Assembly (NCBI RefSeq): GCF_900106075.1
Contig: NZ_LT629794.1
Coordinates: 3,059,501-3,123,500, forward strand
From: Polaribacter sp. Hel1_33_78
GTDB taxonomy: Bacteria > Bacteroidota > Bacteroidia > Flavobacteriales > Flavobacteriaceae
DNA length: 64,000 nt
Direction of reading: 5' to 3'
Part shown: positions 27,101 through 36,337 of the stretch, in pieces
How the letters are laid out: the number at the start of each line of letters is the position of its first letter
Position numbering within the stretch: the stretch's first letter is position 1
Translations under genes and position numbers: made by a program
Notes under the pieces: model-generated
The model's database searches: none
Seen by the model: only the letters and a program-made list of their open reading frames with translations
Told to the model about the DNA's origin: nothing

Positions 27101-28077
27101 AATTTATAAAGTTCTATTAAATTTTGTGCTTCTTTTTTTGCACTCCAATTTTGTGCAATTTCTTCTCTTCCTTGTTTCCCCAAATGTGAAATTTGATTTT
27201 TCATCAATTTAAATAAAAGTAGCTCTAACGCCGGAGAATTTCCTGCTTCAAACAAATACCCATTTTTACCATTTGTAATTAATTGGGAATGAACTCCTAC
27301 ATTTTTTGTGGCAATTACTGTGCATTCACAAGACATAGCTTCGGCAGTTACTAAAGAAAATCCTTCAGAAAAACTTGGAGCGACAACAATTTTTGCTGCT
27401 TGATAATAAGAAATAATATCTCTAGTTTCATCAGCAAAATAAACTTGATTTTCTATTTCATGTTTTTTTGTAATCGTTTTTAATTCTTCTAAAAATAGAG
27501 GCTTATCAACTTTACCAACAATAACTAATGCCCAATTTTTTTGCTCTTTTAGAACCTTGGCAGCTTCGAGCAAAACAAGTTGACCTTTTGCTTTTCTTAC
27601 TCTTCCTGCATTTAAAATAACATTGTCTTGTTTAATCTTTTCTAGCCTTTTTTCTGGATTTGGCACAAACTCTTCAACTCTAACCCCATGAGCAATAAGA
27701 GTATTATCAATCCCTAAATTAGTGCTCATACTTTTAATGAGCGTAATTACTTTATCCGCTTTTTTAAGCAAATATTTTGTGAGCCCTGAAGGCACAGTTT
27801 CTGCGTGCCTAGTTGCAATCAATTTGAATTTTGCACCTAAAAAACGATACCATAGCATTCCTATAATTTCATTATTTCTATGACAATGTACGACTGTTTT
27901 TAAATCAGAAAATAGTATTGATTTTAATTTTGAAGTGGTAATTTTATTTCCATCAATATTTGAACCATAAACATATGTTTCAAAATCATCATCAAAAAAA
28001 GGAAGTACATTTTCTATACTTCTGGTTACTCCAGTTTTACGGCGATGAAAATGTGTATGGATTAAAACGGGTTTCAA
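27094..28077 (-). CDS. Glycosyltransferase family 4 protein
   Basis: A 327-residue GT-B-fold enzyme. The C-terminal nucleotide-sugar site is EGFSLVTAEAMSCE, the EX7E motif, and the donor-side loop is NAGRVRKAKGQ. It has no signal or membrane helix and is cytoplasmic, acting at the inner face. Family members build lipopolysaccharide core, exopolysaccharide or glycoprotein glycans; target unknown. The opening PVLIHTHFHRRKTGVTRSIENV resembles lipopolysaccharide-core glycosyltransferases. Confidence 0.88.
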   Translation of the reverse strand: MKPVLIHTHFHRRKTGVTRSIENVLPFFDDDFETYVYGSNIDGNKITTSKLKSILFSDLKTVVHCHRNNEIIGMLWYRFLGAKFKLIATRHAETVPSGLTKYLLKKADKVITLIKSMSTNLGIDNTLIAHGVRVEEFVPNPEKRLEKIKQDNVILNAGRVRKAKGQLVLLEAAKVLKEQKNWALVIVGKVDKPLFLEELKTITKKHEIENQVYFADETRDIISYYQAAKIVVAPSFSEGFSLVTAEAMSCECTVIATKNVGVHSQLITNGKNGYLFEAGNSPALELLLFKLMKNQISHLGKQGREEIAQNWSAKKEAQNLIELYKLW

Positions 28078-28136
28078 AATTAGAAATTAATTATTATCAA
28101 TTAAATTTTTGTACGTAACCTAAATAGCAAATAGAA

Positions 28137-28886
28137 TTAAGCAAATTTACGTTCTATAATTTCTAAAAAACGGTTTTCTAATTCTTCATGTTCAGACCAA
28201 TTATAGTCTGGCTTTATCATCTTATTGATAAATTGTTTTGCTTCTTTTTCTGACTTAAAAGTGTTTAATTGAGAAATTACTCTGTTATAATCTTCTTGCT
28301 GATTATTAAAAAGATTTTTTACAAAAATAATTCGGTCATTTAAACCAATTTGAATATTATTAACCAATTTATCATTTAAAGATTTTGGTTGGGCATTTTC
28401 AAATAAATCTGCCATTACATCAACCGAAATTATGTCTTGTAATTCTTCCTCTAAGCTTTTTGTTTTATTTACTTCAATATTTATAACCTCATTTATATGC
28501 TCTGTTTCATTTTCAGAGAATATAATTTCTTCTAATTCATCAAAAGGTTGCTCTAAAATTTCTTCAATTTCAGATTCTTCTTTAGGCGTATCAGCAAGAT
28601 CATAGACTATCTTTTCTCCATCTTCAACAACCTCGTTAGAAGTAACTTCTTCAAAAATAGAAATATCTTTTGACACAAAACCTTGTGCCACTTTTTCTAT
28701 TAATTCTTCTTTTGATTCTTTTAAATTTGGTGTTGTATTTACATATTCTTCAACAAAAGCAAGCATAGATAGTTTCTCATAAATCTCTTTAGATTTTTGT
28801 TTTAAGGCAAACACATCTTTTTTATTTTTCATTTTTAAAATACTGTGCGCCAAACTCATTAAGTCTGATTCTAATTTTTTGTGCAT
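28137..28886 (-). CDS. Unrecognised acidic, largely helical protein
   Basis: A 249-residue protein with no signal peptide, no membrane segment and no motif I recognise. The first about 60 residues are basic and helical (KMKNKKDVFALKQKSKEIYE). Residues about 85-160 are extremely Glu/Asp-rich, with clusters such as EEILEQPFDELEEIIF. The last about 90 residues are helical with aromatic positions (NDRIIFVKNLFNNQQEDY). Composition suggests a soluble scaffold or chaperone-like protein. It stands between the glycosyltransferase gene and the divergent tdk. I recall comparable proteins as conserved in flavobacteria next to tdk, without a function. Confidence 0.7.
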   Translation of the reverse strand: MHKKLESDLMSLAHSILKMKNKKDVFALKQKSKEIYEKLSMLAFVEEYVNTTPNLKESKEELIEKVAQGFVSKDISIFEEVTSNEVVEDGEKIVYDLADTPKEESEIEEILEQPFDELEEIIFSENETEHINEVINIEVNKTKSLEEELQDIISVDVMADLFENAQPKSLNDKLVNNIQIGLNDRIIFVKNLFNNQQEDYNRVISQLNTFKSEKEAKQFINKMIKPDYNWSEHEELENRFLEIIERKFA

Positions 28887-28987
28887 AAGTTGTTAATTGA
28901 AGTTATTTTTTACAGCTAAATATTGCTAAATTTGTTGACAATCAAACTAAAACAAAATTATAAAACTAAAACGCCTAAAATTACAAA

Positions 28988-29611
28988 ATGTTTCTTGAAA
29001 ATACAGTAAATCATACAGAACAATTTGGCTGGATAGAAGTTATTTGTGGCTCTATGTTTTCTGGTAAAACAGAAGAATTAATTAGACGTTTAAAGCGTGC
29101 ACAATTTGCAAAACAAAGTGTAGAAATTTTTAAACCTGCTCTTGATACGCGTTATGATGAAGAGCAAGTTGTTTCGCATAATGATAATAGAATCAGATCA
29201 ACACCTGTACCGGTTTCTTCAAATATTAGGCTGTTAGCCAATGATGTAGATGTTATTGGTATTGATGAAGCTCAGTTTTTTGATGATGAAATTGTTGCTG
29301 TTTGTAATGATTTAGCAAACCGAGGAATACGAGTAATTGTCGCCGGTTTAGATATGGACTTTCAAGGAAATCCTTTTGGCCCAATGCCTGCTTTAATGGC
29401 AACTGCGGAATATGTGACTAAAGTACATGCGGTTTGCACACACACAGGTAACTTAGCACATTACAGTTTTAGAAAAGCACAAAATGACAAATTGGTAATG
29501 TTAGGTGAGACTCAGGAATATGAACCTTTAAGCAGAGCTGCATATTTTAAAGCTGTCAAAAATAAAGAGAAAGGAATTACTGATAAAAAAGAAAGTTCTA
29601 CTGATGAATAA
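28988..29611 (+). CDS. tdk: Thymidine kinase
   Basis: A 207-residue type II thymidine kinase. The Walker A loop is GSMFSGKT (21-28), the Walker B region is [10 protein letters not shown], and the lasso/thymidine-site segment is NLAHYSFRK. It phosphorylates thymidine to dTMP in nucleotide salvage. The usual zinc-binding cysteine set is reduced (VCTHTG in place of a CxxC pair). The gene overlaps alr by 8 bases. Confidence 0.94.
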   Translation: MFLENTVNHTEQFGWIEVICGSMFSGKTEELIRRLKRAQFAKQSVEIFKPALDTRYDEEQVVSHNDNRIRSTPVPVSSNIRLLANDVDVIGIDEAQFFDDEIVAVCNDLANRGIRVIVAGLDMDFQGNPFGPMPALMATAEYVTKVHAVCTHTGNLAHYSFRKAQNDKLVMLGETQEYEPLSRAAYFKAVKNKEKGITDKKESSTDE

Positions 29612-30704
29612 TCATGTAACTGTTTTAGAAATTGATGGAAATGCTTTAGAACATAACCTAAATTATTTTAAACAAAAACTACAACCAAAAACCAAAATTT
29701 TAGCAGTTGTTAAAGCTTTTGGCTACGGAAGTGATGGCATTAAAGTTGCTCAATTTTTAGAAGATAAAGTAGATTATTTTGCAGTTGCTTATGCTTCTGA
29801 AGGTATTGCTTTGCGTGAAGCAGAAATAAAAGCTCCGATTTTAGTTTTACACCCTCAAGTACAAAATTTACAGTCTATTGTAGATTATAGATTAGAACCA
29901 AATCTATACAGTTTTAAAATTTTTAATGCTTTCTTAAATTTAGCGGATACAGCTCCTTTAATGAATTACCCTATTCATTTAAAGTTTAACACAGGTTTAA
30001 ATAGATTAGGATTTTGGCATGCAGATATTTCTAAAATTTTAACGAGTTTAAAAGAAACAAATCACGTAAAAGTGCAATCTTTATTTTCGCATTTAGCGGC
30101 GAGTGAAGATTTAGAAGAAAAAGATTTTACAACAAATCAAATCAATAATTTTGCATACATAGCACAACAATTTTACACGCATTTAGGTTACAAACCTATG
30201 CTTCATATTTTAAATACATCTGGTGTTGTAAATTATGTAAAAGCCCAATTTGATATGGTTAGGATTGGCATTGGTTTATATGGGTTTGGAAATAATACCG
30301 AAGAAACATCTCAATTAAAGAACACACATAATTTAACCTCTATTATTTCTCAAATTCACTTCATTGAGCCCGGAGAAACGGTAGGCTACAATAGAGCTTT
30401 TGTTGCAAAAAGACCAAGTAAATCAGCAACAATACCGATTGGTCATGCAGATGGAATATCTAGAAGATTAGGTAATAAAAAAGGACATGTACTCATCAAC
30501 AATAAAAAAGCACCTATTATTGGTAATGTCTGTATGGATATGATTATGGTTGATGTTACAAAGATTGAGTGTAAAGAAGGTGATAAAGTTATCATTTTTA
30601 ATAATCAAGAAATGATACAAAATATTGCTAATATTTCTGAAACTATTGTTTATGAAACCTTAACTGCAATTTCACAGCGTGTTAAAAAAACGTTAAAATA
30701 TTAA
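29604..30704 (+). CDS. alr: Alanine racemase
   Basis: A 366-residue fold-type III PLP enzyme. The PLP lysine is Lys37 in [11 protein letters not shown] and the catalytic tyrosine lies in VGYNRAF (about 264). It interconverts L- and D-alanine for peptidoglycan. It ends [10 protein letters not shown], as in the family. It overlaps tdk by 8 bases; tdk and alr are probably one transcript. mscL follows after 46 bases. Confidence 0.95.
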   Translation: MNNHVTVLEIDGNALEHNLNYFKQKLQPKTKILAVVKAFGYGSDGIKVAQFLEDKVDYFAVAYASEGIALREAEIKAPILVLHPQVQNLQSIVDYRLEPNLYSFKIFNAFLNLADTAPLMNYPIHLKFNTGLNRLGFWHADISKILTSLKETNHVKVQSLFSHLAASEDLEEKDFTTNQINNFAYIAQQFYTHLGYKPMLHILNTSGVVNYVKAQFDMVRIGIGLYGFGNNTEETSQLKNTHNLTSIISQIHFIEPGETVGYNRAFVAKRPSKSATIPIGHADGISRRLGNKKGHVLINNKKAPIIGNVCMDMIMVDVTKIECKEGDKVIIFNNQEMIQNIANISETIVYETLTAISQRVKKTLKY

Positions 30705-30750
30705 TAAATTTCACTAATTTAGCATTCTAACATATTAAAAATCAAAACAA

Positions 30751-31164
30751 ATGGGAATGCTTAAAGAATTTAAAGATTTTGCAATGAAGGGTAACCTTAT
30801 CGATATTGCGGTAGGTTTTGTTATGGGGGCAGCTTTTAAACAAGTTGTAACTTCTTTTACAGGAGGAATTGTTTCTCCTTTAATTGGCCTGATATTTAAC
30901 ACTGATTTCAAAGATTTAAAATGGATTGTTAAAGAAGGTATTATTGAAGATACAGGAAAAGTTGTTGGAGAAGTTGCAGTTTTATATGGAGATTTCTTAA
31001 CAAACGTAATCGACTTTATTATTGTAGCTTTTGTAATGTTCATAATTGTAAAAGGTGTAAATGCAACTAAAAAGAAAGAAGAGCCAGCACCAGTTGCTCC
31101 AAAAGGACCGAGTCAAGAAGATTTATTAGCTGAAATAAGAGATTTATTAGCTAAAAAGAAATAA
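30751..31164 (+). CDS. mscL: Large-conductance mechanosensitive channel
   Basis: A 137-residue protein with the MscL N-terminal amphipathic helix (LKEFKDFAMKGNLIDIAVGFVMG) and first transmembrane pore helix, a periplasmic loop, a second membrane helix (VIDFIIVAFVMFIIVKGV) and a charged C-terminal helical bundle (LLAEIRDLLAKK). It is the emergency osmotic release valve in the inner membrane, forming a homopentamer. The K/E/P-rich linker matches the family. Confidence 0.96.
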   Translation: MGMLKEFKDFAMKGNLIDIAVGFVMGAAFKQVVTSFTGGIVSPLIGLIFNTDFKDLKWIVKEGIIEDTGKVVGEVAVLYGDFLTNVIDFIIVAFVMFIIVKGVNATKKKEEPAPVAPKGPSQEDLLAEIRDLLAKKK

Positions 31165-31203
31165 TCTTTTAAGAAGTAAACTTATATATAAATCCTTTTT
31201 ATT

Positions 31204-31737
31204 TTAAAAGAAAGAAAAGCCTATCCCGAAGGAAACACTATCCAACCTATTGTTTTCAAAACCATAAATACTTTTTCTGTGAAAATCTAATCTTAAAATT
31301 GTATTCCATCTATCACCACCTGCTACTTGAGATCCAATTCCAAAACTATAATACTTTCCATCTGGATAATTAGATGAGGGGCGCCACATTTTACCATAAC
31401 TCCCTTCAATAAAAAAAGTATCCCCTTCATCTTCAGTAATATTGTACTTTATAGTCCCATAAGTTGGAAAAGCACTTACAGCATAATTCCAATGATAATC
31501 AAATCCAGCATTAAAACTAATAGCAACCCTTTTTTTAAATTCATAGCCAAAACCTGTTCTTAAAAAAATTGCAGCTGGTTCAATAAGATATTCACCTTCC
31601 TCATTATTTATGGTGTAATTTTCATTGATACCAAGCGTAAAATTAAAAGTACCTGTAATAAAAGATTTCCCAAATTTTTCTTGAGATGAAGATAGTAATG
31701 TGATAAATAAGAAGATTAAAGATAGATTTTTTTTCAT
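31204..31737 (-). CDS. Small outer-membrane beta-barrel-like protein
   Basis: A 177-residue exported protein (signal ending SSSQ at about 19). The mature part alternates hydrophobic and polar residues with many aromatics (FGYEFKKRVAISFNAGFDYHW) and ends in GFSFF, a C-terminal Phe that fits outer-membrane barrel insertion. There is no enzyme motif. It has few helical stretches and resembles eight-stranded OmpW/OmpA-barrel sizes. It is transcribed alone, 34 bases downstream of truB on the same strand. Confidence 0.65.
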   Translation of the reverse strand: MKKNLSLIFLFITLLSSSQEKFGKSFITGTFNFTLGINENYTINNEEGEYLIEPAAIFLRTGFGYEFKKRVAISFNAGFDYHWNYAVSAFPTYGTIKYNITEDEGDTFFIEGSYGKMWRPSSNYPDGKYYSFGIGSQVAGGDRWNTILRLDFHRKSIYGFENNRLDSVSFGIGFSFF

Positions 31738-31771
31738 AAAATAGCTTTTGTCACAACCTTGGGGACAAAAA

Positions 31772-32467
31772 CTATTCCACTTTTAGACTTTTAATAAAAC
31801 CCTCAATAGAATTTGATTTATCAACAGAAAAATCACCGATTTTTGTTCTTCTTAATGCTGATAAATGCGCACCAGAATTTAATGCATTTCCAAAATCGGA
31901 AGCTAAAGAACGAATGTAGGTTCCTTTACTACAAACTACTTTAAAGTCTACTTTTGGCAGATTAATAGTAGTAATTTCGAATTCTAAAACCTTAACAATC
32001 CTGGCCTTAATTTCTGTAGTTTCGCCTTTTCTTGCCAATTCGTATAAACGTTTTCCATCTTTTTTAATTGCAGAAAAAATAGGTGGTTTTTGTTGAATAT
32101 CACCAATAAATTGTTTTGTAGTTTCTTTTAATAAATCTTCAGTAATATGTTCTGTCGGAAATTTTTTATCGATTTCTGTTTCTAAATCGTAACTTGGAGT
32201 GGTTGCACCTAGAGTAAATGTACCTGTATACTCTTTTACTTGATTTTGATAGGTATGAATTTCTTTCGTTTGTTTTCCTGTGCAAATAATTAACAGACCT
32301 GTTGCTAAAGGATCTAAAGTCCCTGCGTGACCCACTTTAATTTTCTTAATATTAAAGCGCTGTTTTATTTCCCACCGTAGTTTGTTCACGACCTGAAAAG
32401 AGGTCCAAGTAAGTGGTTTGTCAATCAATAAAACCTGACCTTTTTGATACTCTTCAATATTCATCAA
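31772..32467 (-). CDS. truB: tRNA pseudouridine(55) synthase
   Basis: A 231-residue TruB. The catalytic Asp is Asp52 in GHAGTLDPLATGLL. KPPIFSAIKKDGKRLYELARKGE is the second family motif. It makes pseudouridine 55 in the T-loop of tRNAs. It is shorter than E. coli TruB (314), lacking the C-terminal PUA domain, as usual in Bacteroidetes. It is the last gene of the ftsX-DUF3098-uppP-truB run, with 6 bases between uppP and truB. Confidence 0.95.
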   Translation of the reverse strand: MMNIEEYQKGQVLLIDKPLTWTSFQVVNKLRWEIKQRFNIKKIKVGHAGTLDPLATGLLIICTGKQTKEIHTYQNQVKEYTGTFTLGATTPSYDLETEIDKKFPTEHITEDLLKETTKQFIGDIQQKPPIFSAIKKDGKRLYELARKGETTEIKARIVKVLEFEITTINLPKVDFKVVCSKGTYIRSLASDFGNALNSGAHLSALRRTKIGDFSVDKSNSIEGFIKSLKVE

Positions 32468-32473
32468 AAAAAA

Positions 32474-33283
32474 TTAAATGGTTAATCTATAAATGAAAAA
32501 ATGAATGATTAACAATGTAATTCCTAAAATAATTCTATAGTAACCAAAAATTTTAAACCCTTTTCTACTTAAATAATCAATGAAAGATTTAATCGCGATT
32601 AAAGCAACTATAAAAGCTACAATATTACCAATAATTAGATAATTAATTTGATCTGAAGAAAGTTCGAAACCTGCTTTATAATAGTCGTAACTTTTTTTTG
32701 CAGTAGCTCCCAACATTGTTGGAACTGCCAAAAAGAAAGAAAATTCTGCTGCAGTTTTTCTATTAATTTTTTGCGTCATTCCTCCTACAATGCTTGCTCC
32801 ACTTCTCGAGGTACCAGGAATCATCGCTAAACATTGAAAAAAACCAATTTTTAAAGCATTCGCATAACTTATTTCTGTGTGTTCATTTGGATTTTTCTCA
32901 TCAAATTCTTCATTTCCCTTAAACCATTCATCAACTTTTAATAGAATGAAACCTCCTATTATTAGAGAAATTGCCACAGTAATTGGGCTTTCTAATAAAC
33001 TATCTATTACATCATTTAATAATAAGCCTAAAACAACTGCGGGTATAAATGCCACTAATAGTTTAAAATAAAAATCAAAACTTTGAAAAAAACGTTTCCA
33101 ATATAAAACGACCACGGATAAAATGGCCCCTAATTGAATAACAATAGTAAAAAGTTTGGTAAAATCATCCGTTGCAATTCGCATAAAAGATGATGCTATA
33201 ATCATGTGACCTGTTGATGATACCGGTAAAAACTCTGTGATTCCTTCAATTACAGCTAGAATGATCGTCTCTAATAAATTCAT
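32474..33283 (-). CDS. uppP: Undecaprenyl-diphosphate phosphatase
   Basis: A 269-residue inner-membrane protein of about eight helices. Active-site signatures are [15 protein letters not shown] (about 14-28) and [13 protein letters not shown] (about 157-169). It recycles undecaprenyl diphosphate to the monophosphate carrier for peptidoglycan and lipopolysaccharide. It is followed by truB after 6 bases and preceded by the DUF3098 gene after 2 bases, all one transcript. Confidence 0.96.
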   Translation of the reverse strand: MNLLETIILAVIEGITEFLPVSSTGHMIIASSFMRIATDDFTKLFTIVIQLGAILSVVVLYWKRFFQSFDFYFKLLVAFIPAVVLGLLLNDVIDSLLESPITVAISLIIGGFILLKVDEWFKGNEEFDEKNPNEHTEISYANALKIGFFQCLAMIPGTSRSGASIVGGMTQKINRKTAAEFSFFLAVPTMLGATAKKSYDYYKAGFELSSDQINYLIIGNIVAFIVALIAIKSFIDYLSRKGFKIFGYYRIILGITLLIIHFFIYRLTI

Positions 33284-33285
33284 AT

Positions 33286-33528
33286 TTATTTTTTTGGTTT
33301 GGCAAAAATAGCATAAATTTCTATTACCAATCCAATAATTACCAAAGTTGGGGCTAATCGTATACGCTGCCAGTTATATATTTCTTCATTAAAAACCTCT
33401 GGATTATCACTTCCACCTCCGGACATGAAAATAAATCCTAAAGCAATAAAAACGATGCCAACAAGCATGATTCTATAGTTCTTTTGACCAAAGAGAAATT
33501 CTTTTTTTTGATTATTTTCTTTTTGCAT
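33286..33528 (-). CDS. DUF3098 small membrane protein
   Basis: An 80-residue protein with two hydrophobic helices ([21 protein letters not shown] and [18 protein letters not shown]) and a basic N-terminal tail. It is recognised as DUF3098, a Bacteroidetes-only membrane family that sits between ftsX and uppP. The gene is 3 bases after ftsX and 2 bases before uppP, so co-translation is very tight. It may assist FtsX; this is inferred only from position. Confidence 0.82.
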   Translation of the reverse strand: MQKENNQKKEFLFGQKNYRIMLVGIVFIALGFIFMSGGGSDNPEVFNEEIYNWQRIRLAPTLVIIGLVIEIYAIFAKPKK

Positions 33529-33531
33529 ATT

Positions 33532-34410
33532 TTAATAATAAAGTTCGTCTGTTTTTAAATTTAAAAAGCGCTGTGTGGCAAAGAATGTGCTTACCCACGT
33601 AATTATAAAGGCTGATAAAAGTACACCACCAACTAAATATCCTAACGAAAAGTAATCTTTTAAAAGTTCTAAACCTGGTATGTATTTATCTACATAATAA
33701 ATTACAAATGCCAGCCCTATCAAAGCGAATAAAGCGCCAATCATTCCTAATTTTATACTTCTCCAAATAAATGGCTTTCTGATAAATCGTTTTGTTGCGC
33801 CAACCATTTGCATAGTTTTTATATTAAATCGTTTTGAGTAAATAGACAATCTTATGGAACTATTAATTAAAATCATTGCAACTAGACTAAAAAAACCACT
33901 GAAGACGAATAGCCAAAAACTGATTCTTTTAATATTTTTAGTTAATAAATTAATTAAAGGTTTATCATATGAAACATCTGCTACAAATGCATTTTTTAAA
34001 AAGCGATTTTCTAATTCTTGTATTTTTTCTGGTGTAACAAAATCTGCTTTTAGATAAATATCTATCCCATTTTTCAAAGGATTACTCCCTAAAAATTCAA
34101 GGAAATCTTCACCAATTTCTTTGCTATATTTTTTTGCTGCTTGTGTTTTACTTGTATAAATAGCTTTTTTTGTAAAAATTTCTTCTAAAAGAGATTCTCT
34201 AAACGATTTTATTTGTTTTTGAGTTACCTTGTCTTTTATAAAAAGTGTAATGGCCACTTTTTCTTTGACATGATTTGCAACTTTAGTAGACTTTAATAAA
34301 ATCAACCCTAAAACACCCACCATAAAAAGCACCAAAGCAATACTAACTACAACTGAAATGTAAGAAGATTGCAGGCGTCTTTTTTGATAAGAATCAAACT
34401 TAGATGACAT
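33532..34410 (-). CDS. ftsX: Cell-division ABC transporter permease FtsX
   Basis: A 292-residue inner-membrane protein. One N-terminal membrane helix (about 18-40), a periplasmic domain of about 130 residues (VKEKVAITLFIKDKVTQ) and three further helices towards the C-terminus, with MQMVGATKRFIRKPF as the FtsE-contact segment. FtsX with the ATPase FtsE controls peptidoglycan amidases at the division site. No ftsE lies beside it. It begins the ftsX-DUF3098-uppP-truB operon. Confidence 0.93.
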   Translation of the reverse strand: MSSKFDSYQKRRLQSSYISVVVSIALVLFMVGVLGLILLKSTKVANHVKEKVAITLFIKDKVTQKQIKSFRESLLEEIFTKKAIYTSKTQAAKKYSKEIGEDFLEFLGSNPLKNGIDIYLKADFVTPEKIQELENRFLKNAFVADVSYDKPLINLLTKNIKRISFWLFVFSGFFSLVAMILINSSIRLSIYSKRFNIKTMQMVGATKRFIRKPFIWRSIKLGMIGALFALIGLAFVIYYVDKYIPGLELLKDYFSLGYLVGGVLLSAFIITWVSTFFATQRFLNLKTDELYY

Positions 34411-34454
34411 GGTGTATTTGCTTTTAAAATCATTGCAAGATAATAATTAGTATG

Positions 34455-34478
34455 CAGTTGACAGTAACAGTTAGCAGT
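34455..34478. repeat. Micro-repeat of CAGT units
   Basis: Four CAGT units begin at 34455, 34462, 34468 and 34475, spaced 6-7 bases, in the gap between mce and ftsX. Such short imperfect direct repeats recur in flavobacterial intergenic DNA as I recall. Function unknown. Confidence 0.5.
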
Positions 34479-34485
34479 ATTTTAA

Positions 34486-34887
34486 CTATTCTATTTCTTG
34501 GCACAACTCGATTAAAACTCCGTTTGTAGTTTTGGGATGTAAAAAAGCAACCAATTTATTATCTGCCCCTTTTTTAGGTATTTCATTTAAGACAACAAAA
34601 CCTTCTTTTTTCAGTCTTTCAATTTCCGTTTTTATGTTTGAAACTGCAAATGCAATATGATGAATTCCTTCTCCTTTTTTATTGATAAATTTTGCAATGG
34701 GACTTTCTGGGTTTGTTGCTTGCAGTAATTCAATTTTATTAGGCCCACTTTTAAAAAAAGAGGTTTTAACTCCCTCTGAAATCACTTCCTCTTCTTTGTA
34801 ATGTTCTTCCCCAAATAATGAAGCAAATAATTTATTTGATACCTTAAGATCTTTTACAGCAATACCAATGTGTTCTATTTTTTTCAT
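34486..34887 (-). CDS. mce: Methylmalonyl-CoA epimerase
   Basis: A 133-residue VOC-fold protein with KKIEHIGIAVKDL at the start and GEGIHHIAFAVSNI (about 70-83), supplying the conserved metal histidines, plus late TTNGVLIELCQ for the glutamate. It interconverts (2R)- and (2S)-methylmalonyl-CoA in propionate metabolism. Length and motifs are typical. Methylmalonyl-CoA mutase is not in this window. It follows the DUF5689 gene by 12 bases on the same strand. Confidence 0.93.
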   Translation of the reverse strand: MKKIEHIGIAVKDLKVSNKLFASLFGEEHYKEEEVISEGVKTSFFKSGPNKIELLQATNPESPIAKFINKKGEGIHHIAFAVSNIKTEIERLKKEGFVVLNEIPKKGADNKLVAFLHPKTTNGVLIELCQEIE

Positions 34888-34899
34888 ATGATAAGAATA

Positions 34900-36321
34900 T
34901 TATTCTGCAATAATAGTGATATTATCTAATTCATACGTCCCATCAAAATAAACATTTCCGCTACCTGCATATCTAAAAGCAATAAAAGCAGTACCAGTAT
35001 AATTTGATAAATTTACAAAAGTAGAATGCACCCAATTTTTAAAGCCTTCTCCATTAGAAACTATTTTTGCTGGTAAAACACTCCAAGTTGCAGAGGATAT
35101 ATTTGATTCAGTTCCATCCCAATCTGTAGAGATTAAGACTTCTAAATTACTTCCGTTTGCAAAACTATTAGAGGTTTCAAAGGATAAAAATTCTGCTGTA
35201 GTTGTGTCTAAATCTATCCCTTTTGTAAGCAACCAAGTAATTGTACTTGCATCTCCTGAGCTTTTAGAACCCACTCTTGCTGCTTTACTTTGAGCATACG
35301 TATCTGAATAAGATCTCCAAGATTTTGTGCCTTTTTCTCTATAATTCAACCAATCTGTAATTCTTATTTCTCCAGATAAATTATCAAAATTTTCTTCTAA
35401 TAAAATGATTGGAAAATCGCTTTCAGAACGCGTTACACATCTATCTTCGGACATTACAACATCTTCTGTAGAATTTAAAACTAACACCAAAAAATGACCA
35501 TTATAATCTTGAGAAACAACTGCATTTATGGTACCGCCTCCAACAGGTAATGCCTTATTTGCAAAACTTGCAAACGAACTAGTCTCTAACAATAAATCTG
35601 CATAACCCACTGTTTGACAAGTTTGTATTTTACGCTGTGTATCAAAATCTTCTGTTGGATCTACATACGTTTTCCCTTCTAAATTAGATGGAAAGAAGAC
35701 GCCTTTTACGGTTATAAATGTACCAATATCTGAAGCGCTTAAACCTGCTAAAGAAACTTCTTTTGGAATAATTATTGCTGTTTCCTTAGAACGAAAAAAA
35801 TGAGTATTCATTTGATTTAAAGCAACACTTTGTATTTCTTTTACATCCGTTGTACTAACTTTTCCACCAATTGTAATTATGCCATCACCGGAATTAACTT
35901 CACCGATATACAAGCCTTTTAAACGAATATAAACTTCTCTTCCGAAGTTGAATTTATTATAACTATTAGTTAAATTAATGGCTATTTTAATTCCTGCTGT
36001 CGGGTTTTCAGCTGCATCCTGCATATAAAATTCTCTAAAATAATTACCTTTAGCATCCGAAGAGATAACATATCCTTTTACGATAATATCGGAAACTATT
36101 TTTATAGGATCATTACCTGAATTATATAAACTTTTTAAATCTTTTATCGATTTTAATTCTAATTGATTGTTTTGAATACTGTCTATAATTGTCTCTAATT
36201 TTAGATTCTCTTCAGCTCCTAAATTTTGGGGTACTGTAAAATCATTATCTTCTACACAGGCAATAAAAAACATACTTGTTATAAAAATAATGAATAAGAT
36301 GCTTGCTTTATTTTTTTCCAT
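34900..36321 (-). CDS. DUF5689 lipoprotein
   Basis: A 473-residue exported lipoprotein (ITSMFFIAC, Cys about 22). Residues about 50-260 form the DUF5689 region, with GYVISSDAKGNYFREFYMQD and the RLKGLYIGEVNSGDG strand, an OB-fold-like arrangement as I recall. The C-terminal half (about 310-473) is a jelly-roll/cleaved-adhesin-like beta-sandwich (FDNLSGEIRITDWLNY and FAFRYAGSGN). It has no nuclease residues. It is encoded 16 bases downstream of a TonB-dependent receptor gene and divergent from a nuclease gene. Role inferred: surface partner of the receptor. Confidence 0.83.
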   Translation of the reverse strand: MEKNKASILFIIFITSMFFIACVEDNDFTVPQNLGAEENLKLETIIDSIQNNQLELKSIKDLKSLYNSGNDPIKIVSDIIVKGYVISSDAKGNYFREFYMQDAAENPTAGIKIAINLTNSYNKFNFGREVYIRLKGLYIGEVNSGDGIITIGGKVSTTDVKEIQSVALNQMNTHFFRSKETAIIIPKEVSLAGLSASDIGTFITVKGVFFPSNLEGKTYVDPTEDFDTQRKIQTCQTVGYADLLLETSSFASFANKALPVGGGTINAVVSQDYNGHFLVLVLNSTEDVVMSEDRCVTRSESDFPIILLEENFDNLSGEIRITDWLNYREKGTKSWRSYSDTYAQSKAARVGSKSSGDASTITWLLTKGIDLDTTTAEFLSFETSNSFANGSNLEVLISTDWDGTESNISSATWSVLPAKIVSNGEGFKNWVHSTFVNLSNYTGTAFIAFRYAGSGNVYFDGTYELDNITIIAE

Positions 36322-36337
36322 TTCAATTTATTTTTTT

